A DNA stretch of 64,000 bases from Halorussus rarus (GTDB lineage Archaea > Halobacteriota > Halobacteria > Halobacteriales > Haladaptataceae), in contig NZ_QPMJ01000002.1 of assembly GCF_003369835.1 (NCBI RefSeq), positions 992,001 to 1,056,000 on the forward strand, given 5' to 3'. Positions 59,648-64,000 of the stretch are shown piece by piece; position 1 is the stretch's first letter; each line of letters opens with the position of its first letter. Under the pieces are notes generated by a model. That model saw only the letters and a list, made by a program, of their open reading frames with translations, ran no database searches and was not told where the DNA came from. The position numbers and the translations under genes were made by a program.

Positions 59648-60511
59648 CTACTGCAGCCGCCGGAGCGCGACCAGCGCGGCCGCCAGCGCGGCGACCGCGG
59701 TGGCGGCGCCGAAACCGGGGGTGGCACCGCTCGCGCCGCCCGTCGTCCGGTCGACCGCGTCGGCGGTCGTCGCCCGGCCGTCGGCGGCGGTAGTTTCGGC
59801 GGTCGAGTCGAGCGACCCGGCAGAGCCGCCGGTCGAGCCGCCGCCCGGCGTCGACCCGTCGGTCGTCTCCGCCGACGCAATTTCGCCGTCCTCGGTCGAC
59901 GCGGCCGGAGCGTCGTCGACCGCCGACTCGTCCGCGGTCGACTGGTCCCGGTCGGTCGACCCGTCGTCGGCGCCGGCGTCCGAGCTCCAGCCGTCGTTCC
60001 AGCCCGAGCTATCGTCCCGCTCGGCCTGGACCGTGACGTTCGCGCCGGTCGCCGTCGCCACGTCGTACGCCGCTCCGTCGGCGTCGCCGAGCGCGTCGAC
60101 GGTGAGGTCGAGCGCGCTGGTGCCGACGGTGCCGGCGCTGACGGTCACCGACGCGATGACGGCCCCGTCGTCGGGCTCGACGGTCGCACCGACGGCCGCG
60201 ACCGTCGCCTCCGTGCCGCTCGCCACGATGCTGACGTCGCTCATCCGGGGCTCGCCGCCCGCCCGGACGTCCACGATGGTGCCGACGTCCGAATCGGCGA
60301 GCGCGAGCGTCAGCTGGTAGGCGCCCACCGTGCCGTCGACGCCCTCGACCACCACGTCGTAGGTGGCCGCGTCGCCGGGATCGATGCTGTCGTCGGCCGC
60401 GACGAGCCGCACCGTCGCGCCGTCGTCCTGACCGGCCGCGGCGGTGAAACCGGTCGAGGCCGCCGCGAGCGCGACCAGGCAGACCGCCAGCGTCGCGTAG
60501 TGCGATTTCAT
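59648..60511 (-). CDS. Surface-anchored cohesin-like protein with PGF-CTERM tail
   Basis: A 287-residue secreted protein. A Sec signal peptide (LAVCLVALAAASTGFTAA) precedes a cohesin-like beta-sandwich (about residues 32-165: YDVVVEGVDGTVGAYQLTL and VDALGDADGAAYDV). A long Thr/Ser/Asp/Gly-rich linker (stalk, probably O-glycosylated) follows, then a C-terminal PGF motif with hydrophobic helix and basic end (TPGFGAATAV...RRLQ), the archaeosortase processing and lipid-anchoring signal. The cohesin-like domain is homologous to the last one in the neighbouring dockerin protein. Confidence 0.85.
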   Translation of the reverse strand: MKSHYATLAVCLVALAAASTGFTAAAGQDDGATVRLVAADDSIDPGDAATYDVVVEGVDGTVGAYQLTLALADSDVGTIVDVRAGGEPRMSDVSIVASGTEATVAAVGATVEPDDGAVIASVTVSAGTVGTSALDLTVDALGDADGAAYDVATATGANVTVQAERDDSSGWNDGWSSDAGADDGSTDRDQSTADESAVDDAPAASTEDGEIASAETTDGSTPGGGSTGGSAGSLDSTAETTAADGRATTADAVDRTTGGASGATPGFGAATAVAALAAALVALRRLQ

Positions 60512-60533
60512 GTTTTTGTTCCTCGCTTGAGAT

Positions 60534-62675
60534 TCACTCGATCTGGGCGAACAGCGCCTGGATGTCCAGGATGTCGAACGCCCCGTCGCCGTTGAAGTCG
60601 AACAGTTCGGGGTTGTCCGTCATCGCCTGGCTGTTCCGGTAGGTCCAGGCGGCCTGGACGTCGTTGATGTCGACCTCGCCGTCGCCGTTGACGTCCTCGT
60701 AGACGCCGTCGCCGTCGGGGTCGGTGACGGGGTCGAAGCTGCCGACCGAGACCTGGGTGACGGTCACCGACGCGCCGTTCGTCGCGGTCACGTCGTACGG
60801 CGAGCCCTCGCCGTCGCCCAGCGCGTCGACCGAGAGCGTCGCGTCGGTCTCGCCGGGGTCGACCCCGTCGAGTTCGACGGTCGCGACGGTCACGGCGCCG
60901 GTCGCGCTCGCGTCTGCGCCGACCACCGTGACCTCGGCCGAGGAGCCGTCGGCCGCGACTGTCGTCTCCTGGAACATCGGATCGTTCAGGGGCTGGACGC
61001 CCGCGATGGACGCCGTCTCGGGGTCGTCCACCGAGACGGTGATCGAGTACGCGCCGACGCCGGCGTCGGCGTTCTCGACGACCACGTCGAACGTGGCGCT
61101 CTCGCCGACCATGACGTCGGCGTCCGCCGGCGAGATGCCGACCGCCGTCGCCCCCGCGGGCGCGGTCTGGTCGGGCTGGACCGTCACCGAGACGGCGTCG
61201 GTGGCCGTCGCGCCGGTCGCGTCGGTCACCGTCACCTCGAACGTCAGGTCGGTCGCGGCGTCGACGTCGGGCGCGGTGAACCCGGGCGACGCCGAGTCGG
61301 CGCCGGTCAGCGCCGCGTCGGGACCGGCGGTCTGGGTCCACTCGTACGTCAGGTCGTCGCCGTCGGGGTCGCTCGACCCGCTCGCGTCGAGGGAGACCGA
61401 GTCGCCCGCTTCGACGGTCTGGTCGGCGCCGGCGTCGGCGGTCGGCGCCTGGTTCACGGGCTGCTGGGCGACCGTGACCGTCGTCTGGGTCGAGTCGGTC
61501 ACCTCCTGGTCGGCCTCGTCGATGCCGGACGCCGACGCGGTGACGGTGTACTCGCCCTCCGCGGCGTCGGCGGGGACCGACACCGCGTACTCGACGGTGT
61601 ACGTCTGGTCGACGTCGTCGGCGAACCAGATCCACTCGGTGGAGTTGTCGGCGAAGCTGGCGTTGCCCTCGGCCGTTTGGCCCTGGACCGTCCAGCCGTC
61701 GGGCAGGTCGACGTCGAGCACGGGCGCGCTCACGCCGGTCGCGTTGACCTCGACGGTCATCGAGACCGTGCCGCCCGGCGCGACCGGACCGTCGGCCGAC
61801 TGGGTCACGTCGAGTTCGCCAGTCGGAGCGGGCTGGTCGTCCGACGCCTCGACGGTCAGCGACCCGCTCGCGGTGTCGTTCTCGGTCGAGAGCTCGACGG
61901 CGTGCTGGCCGACCGAGAGGTCGCTCGTCTCCACGGCGAAGCCGACCTGCTGGCTCGCGCCGCCGGCCAGCGTCACGTCCTGGCTGTCGACTTGCGTCCC
62001 GTCGACCGAGAGCGAGACCGTCTGGGTCCCTCCGGCGTCGCCGGCGTTGTCGACCGTCGCGGTGACGTCGACCGAGTCGCCCTGGGTCGCCGGCGAGGCG
62101 ACGGCCAGATTCGAGAGCTGGAAGTCGGCCGGCGCCTCGGCCGCCTGGACGGTCACCGTTGCGGTGCCGAGCTCGCCGAGTTCGTAGGTGCCGCCCTGCT
62201 CGTCGGCGAAGTCCAGGATCTGGTCGACCCCGCCTGCCTCGGCCGGCGAGACGATCGAGAGGTCGGTCGACCCGGCCGACTGGCCCTGGAGGGTGACGGT
62301 CAGCACGGTGACCGCGCCGGTGTCGGCGGTGTCGTCGAACGCGTAGAGCGCGCTCGCCGCCGAGCCGTCGTCGGCTATCGACGGACTCGCGCTGCCGGGG
62401 TCGTTCCCGGCGCTGACGTCGACGACGGTCGCGACGCTCGAGTCGCCGACCTCGACGCCGATCTGTCCGGCGCCGACGCCGCCGTCGGCGTCGTCGAGGA
62501 CGACCTCGACCGTGGTCGTCTCTCCGGGCGCGATCTGTGATTCGGCGGGCGATACGCTGAGGCTCGTGGCGCCGGCCGCGCTGGCGACGCCGCCGACCGT
62601 CGAGAGGACGGTCAGCGCCGCGAGCACGACCGCGAGGGTCCTGGTGGACCGCTGGGGTGTGGTGTCTGAGTTCAT
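60534..62675 (-). CDS. Secreted multidomain protein: cohesin-like, CARDB, PKD-like, cohesin-like, dockerin
   Basis: A 713-residue protein with a Sec signal peptide (TLAVVLAALTVLSTVGGVASA). Order: a cohesin-like domain (about 37-175), a CARDB-like domain (AVASPATQGDSVDVTATVDN), an NEW3-like domain, a PKD/REJ-like domain (PTADAGADQTVEAGDSVSL), a second cohesin-like domain (about 510-640) and a C-terminal dockerin with two calcium loops (DVNGDGEVDINDVQ; DFNGDGAFDILDIQ). No membrane anchor. This is an adaptor-like layout (binds and is bound). Likely extracellular, held through interaction. Confidence 0.85.
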   Translation of the reverse strand: MNSDTTPQRSTRTLAVVLAALTVLSTVGGVASAAGATSLSVSPAESQIAPGETTTVEVVLDDADGGVGAGQIGVEVGDSSVATVVDVSAGNDPGSASPSIADDGSAASALYAFDDTADTGAVTVLTVTLQGQSAGSTDLSIVSPAEAGGVDQILDFADEQGGTYELGELGTATVTVQAAEAPADFQLSNLAVASPATQGDSVDVTATVDNAGDAGGTQTVSLSVDGTQVDSQDVTLAGGASQQVGFAVETSDLSVGQHAVELSTENDTASGSLTVEASDDQPAPTGELDVTQSADGPVAPGGTVSMTVEVNATGVSAPVLDVDLPDGWTVQGQTAEGNASFADNSTEWIWFADDVDQTYTVEYAVSVPADAAEGEYTVTASASGIDEADQEVTDSTQTTVTVAQQPVNQAPTADAGADQTVEAGDSVSLDASGSSDPDGDDLTYEWTQTAGPDAALTGADSASPGFTAPDVDAATDLTFEVTVTDATGATATDAVSVTVQPDQTAPAGATAVGISPADADVMVGESATFDVVVENADAGVGAYSITVSVDDPETASIAGVQPLNDPMFQETTVAADGSSAEVTVVGADASATGAVTVATVELDGVDPGETDATLSVDALGDGEGSPYDVTATNGASVTVTQVSVGSFDPVTDPDGDGVYEDVNGDGEVDINDVQAAWTYRNSQAMTDNPELFDFNGDGAFDILDIQALFAQIE

Positions 62676-62816
62676 CTGTCGGTTCCGTGGTCGGTTTCGT
62701 GCGGTTCGTCTCGCGAGGTGCGTGCGGTCGCGGCGCCCGAGCGGGGGAGGCTAACCTCTGGAGTGGCCCCGGGACGTCGCCGCGCGGTCCGCGCTGGAGT
62801 CCGTGACACGGAGTGA

Positions 62817-64000
62817 TCAGCTCCCGGCCACGAGGTCGGCGAACAGCGCCTGGGCGTCGCCCGCCGTGACCGCGCCGTCGCCGTTGACGTCGAAGGCGTC
62901 GACGTCGCCCTGGACGACGGGGTCGTTCAGGTTCGCGAACAGCGCCTGGGCGTCGGAGACGGTGACCGTCCCGTCGCCGTTGACGTCCTCGTAGACGCCG
63001 TCGCCGTCGGGGTCGGTCGGCGCGTTCTCGAAGTCGCCGACCGGTCCGGGTCCGGCGTCGGCGCTCTGATCGTACTTCAGTATCGCGACGTTCGACGTCA
63101 GGCCGGTCTCGCCCTCGCCGTCGTCGGCGGTCGCGACGAAGTAGTTCAGCCCGCCCGCGGCCGAGCTGTTCGTCAGCGCGACGGGGATCTCGGCGGTCCC
63201 GTCGGCGCCGACGGTCGCGGCGTACTCCTCGACCTGGATGACCGTGTTCGCCTCGTAGGCTTCGACGTCGTAGCCCGGCGTACCGTCGTACGTCGGCACG
63301 CCGTCGAGGTTCAGTTCGCCCTCGACGCGGAGCAGCGTGACCGTCGACCCGGGTTCGGCCTCGACCGTGATCGTCTGGTTCGCGGACGCCACGGTGGCGG
63401 CCGAGTGGGCGGGCGACAGCGTGGTCTCGCCGAGCGAGACGTTCGCCACGTCCACGGTCGGGGCGGCCGCGACGTCGGCGTCGGCGGTCGCCTGCGAGCC
63501 GCCGGCGCTGCCGTCGCTGAAGAGGCTGGTCACGGCCGTCGCGCCGTCGGCGAACTCGACCGTCATCTCCGACCCGGACAGCTCCAGTCCGGAGATGGGA
63601 CCGGCCTCGCCGCTCTGGACGCTCGACCCGCCCTTGATGCTGGTCGGGTCGTTGTCCATCTCGAAGGTGATCGACTCGCCCGGCTCGAACGCGCCGAACT
63701 CGATCTGGAGCGCGTCGTAGCCGTCGGAGCCGTCGACGCCGTTGTGCGGGTCCAGCACGGTCGCGTCGACCGTGCCGCTCGTCCCGTTGTCGTCGAGGAT
63801 GAAGCCTTTCGCGCCCTGGTCGCCGGCGGTGCCGTCGGGGTCGAACACCGCGTCGGGCAGCACCGCCGAGCTCAGGTTCAGCGTGACCGTCTCGATGGGC
63901 TCGTCGCCGGTGTTCTCGATCTCGAACGACTCGGCGTCCCACGTCGTGGCGTCGATGCCCTCGCCGTCGTCGATCTCGATGGTCGCCTCGCCGTCGGTCG
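62817..64000 (-). CDS. Secreted dockerin-domain protein (C-terminal part)
   Basis: An open frame enters from the right edge and ends at 62817, so the N-terminus is missing. The first part has an EIENTGDEPIETVTLNL block and DALQIEFGAFEPGESITFEM, a beta-sandwich seen in large haloarchaeal surface proteins. A separate beta domain follows, then a dockerin with loops DVNGDGTVTVSDAQ and DVNGDGAVTAGDAQ. No C-terminal anchor. Together with the two preceding genes it forms a leftward secreted-protein set. Confidence 0.85.
   Translation of the reverse strand, partial: TDGEATIEIDDGEGIDATTWDAESFEIENTGDEPIETVTLNLSSAVLPDAVFDPDGTAGDQGAKGFILDDNGTSGTVDATVLDPHNGVDGSDGYDALQIEFGAFEPGESITFEMDNDPTSIKGGSSVQSGEAGPISGLELSGSEMTVEFADGATAVTSLFSDGSAGGSQATADADVAAAPTVDVANVSLGETTLSPAHSAATVASANQTITVEAEPGSTVTLLRVEGELNLDGVPTYDGTPGYDVEAYEANTVIQVEEYAATVGADGTAEIPVALTNSSAAGGLNYFVATADDGEGETGLTSNVAILKYDQSADAGPGPVGDFENAPTDPDGDGVYEDVNGDGTVTVSDAQALFANLNDPVVQGDVDAFDVNGDGAVTAGDAQALFADLVAGS

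Noticed and set aside
60508-63942. Long minus-strand open frame (over 1100 codons) across the dockerin genes
   Set aside because: It lies in a different frame from the signal peptide, cohesin-like and dockerin domains and is extremely Arg-rich.

Overview
The window is from a haloarchaeon (class Halobacteria). The evidence is high GC in the core, very acidic predicted proteins, archaeal information-processing genes (aIF2-gamma, aIF5B, Rpo7, Spt4, S24e, S27ae, a Kae1-Bud32 fusion, Nob1), haloarchaeal secreted proteins with a PGF-CTERM tail, and many 4-base ATGA/GTGA overlaps. No rRNA, tRNA or CRISPR array was found.

Layout. (1) 1-23.1 kb is a surface-glycan cluster of changing strand and base composition. 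It holds glycosyltransferases (three complete GT4, one GT4-like tail, two GT2), two asparagine-synthase-like amidotransferases, a polytopic polymerase/GT-C-like membrane protein, an ATP-grasp/HAD pair, an NDP-sugar epimerase, a methyltransferase, a dTDP-sugar set (RfbA, RfbB, a FdtA/QdtA-type ketoisomerase, a DegT aminotransferase), two tandem alkaline-phosphatase-superfamily proteins and an ABC flippase-like exporter. The stretch 17.0-20.2 kb is clearly AT-richer and looks acquired. (2) 23.2-26.7 kb is a compact five-gene operon, each gene overlapping the next by 4 bases. Its three large products match HRAMP, the very diverged array-less class 1 CRISPR-related system described in Halobacteria: a Cas7-like RAMP, an uncharacterised protein and a Cas5-like double-RAMP. 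Two small cysteine-rich proteins precede them, and the leader carries two tandem hairpins. (3) 26.7-30.4 kb is an island edge with a truncated orc1/cdc6, a decayed vapBC, a DUF4330 pair and an intact vapBC. (4) 30.7-36.4 kb carries GlcNAc precursor synthesis (GlmU-like, GlmS, with an unlisted 55-codon gene between them) and UppP, so precursor and carrier-lipid supply lie beside the glycan cluster. (5) 36.7-42.5 kb is the classic archaeal information cluster eif2g-PIN-rpo7-spt4-dephosphoCoA kinase-rps24e-rps27ae-kae1/bud32. (6) 42.8-59.6 kb is housekeeping and conserved haloarchaeal genes (rdgB, pdaD, aIF5B, PRC-barrel/nob1, pgi, secF-secD, rnhB). (7) 59.6-64 kb holds three secreted proteins: a PGF-CTERM-anchored cohesin-like protein, a multidomain protein with cohesin-like domains and a dockerin, and the C-terminal part of another dockerin protein.

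The most interesting items are the HRAMP operon with its structured leader, a possible archaeal cohesin-dockerin surface assembly, a pair of long nested-hairpin intergenic elements (36.47-36.60 and 43.88-44.08 kb), short palindromic inserts inside kae1-bud32, and the small gene between glmU and glmS. All family assignments come from motif reading and memory; no database search was possible.
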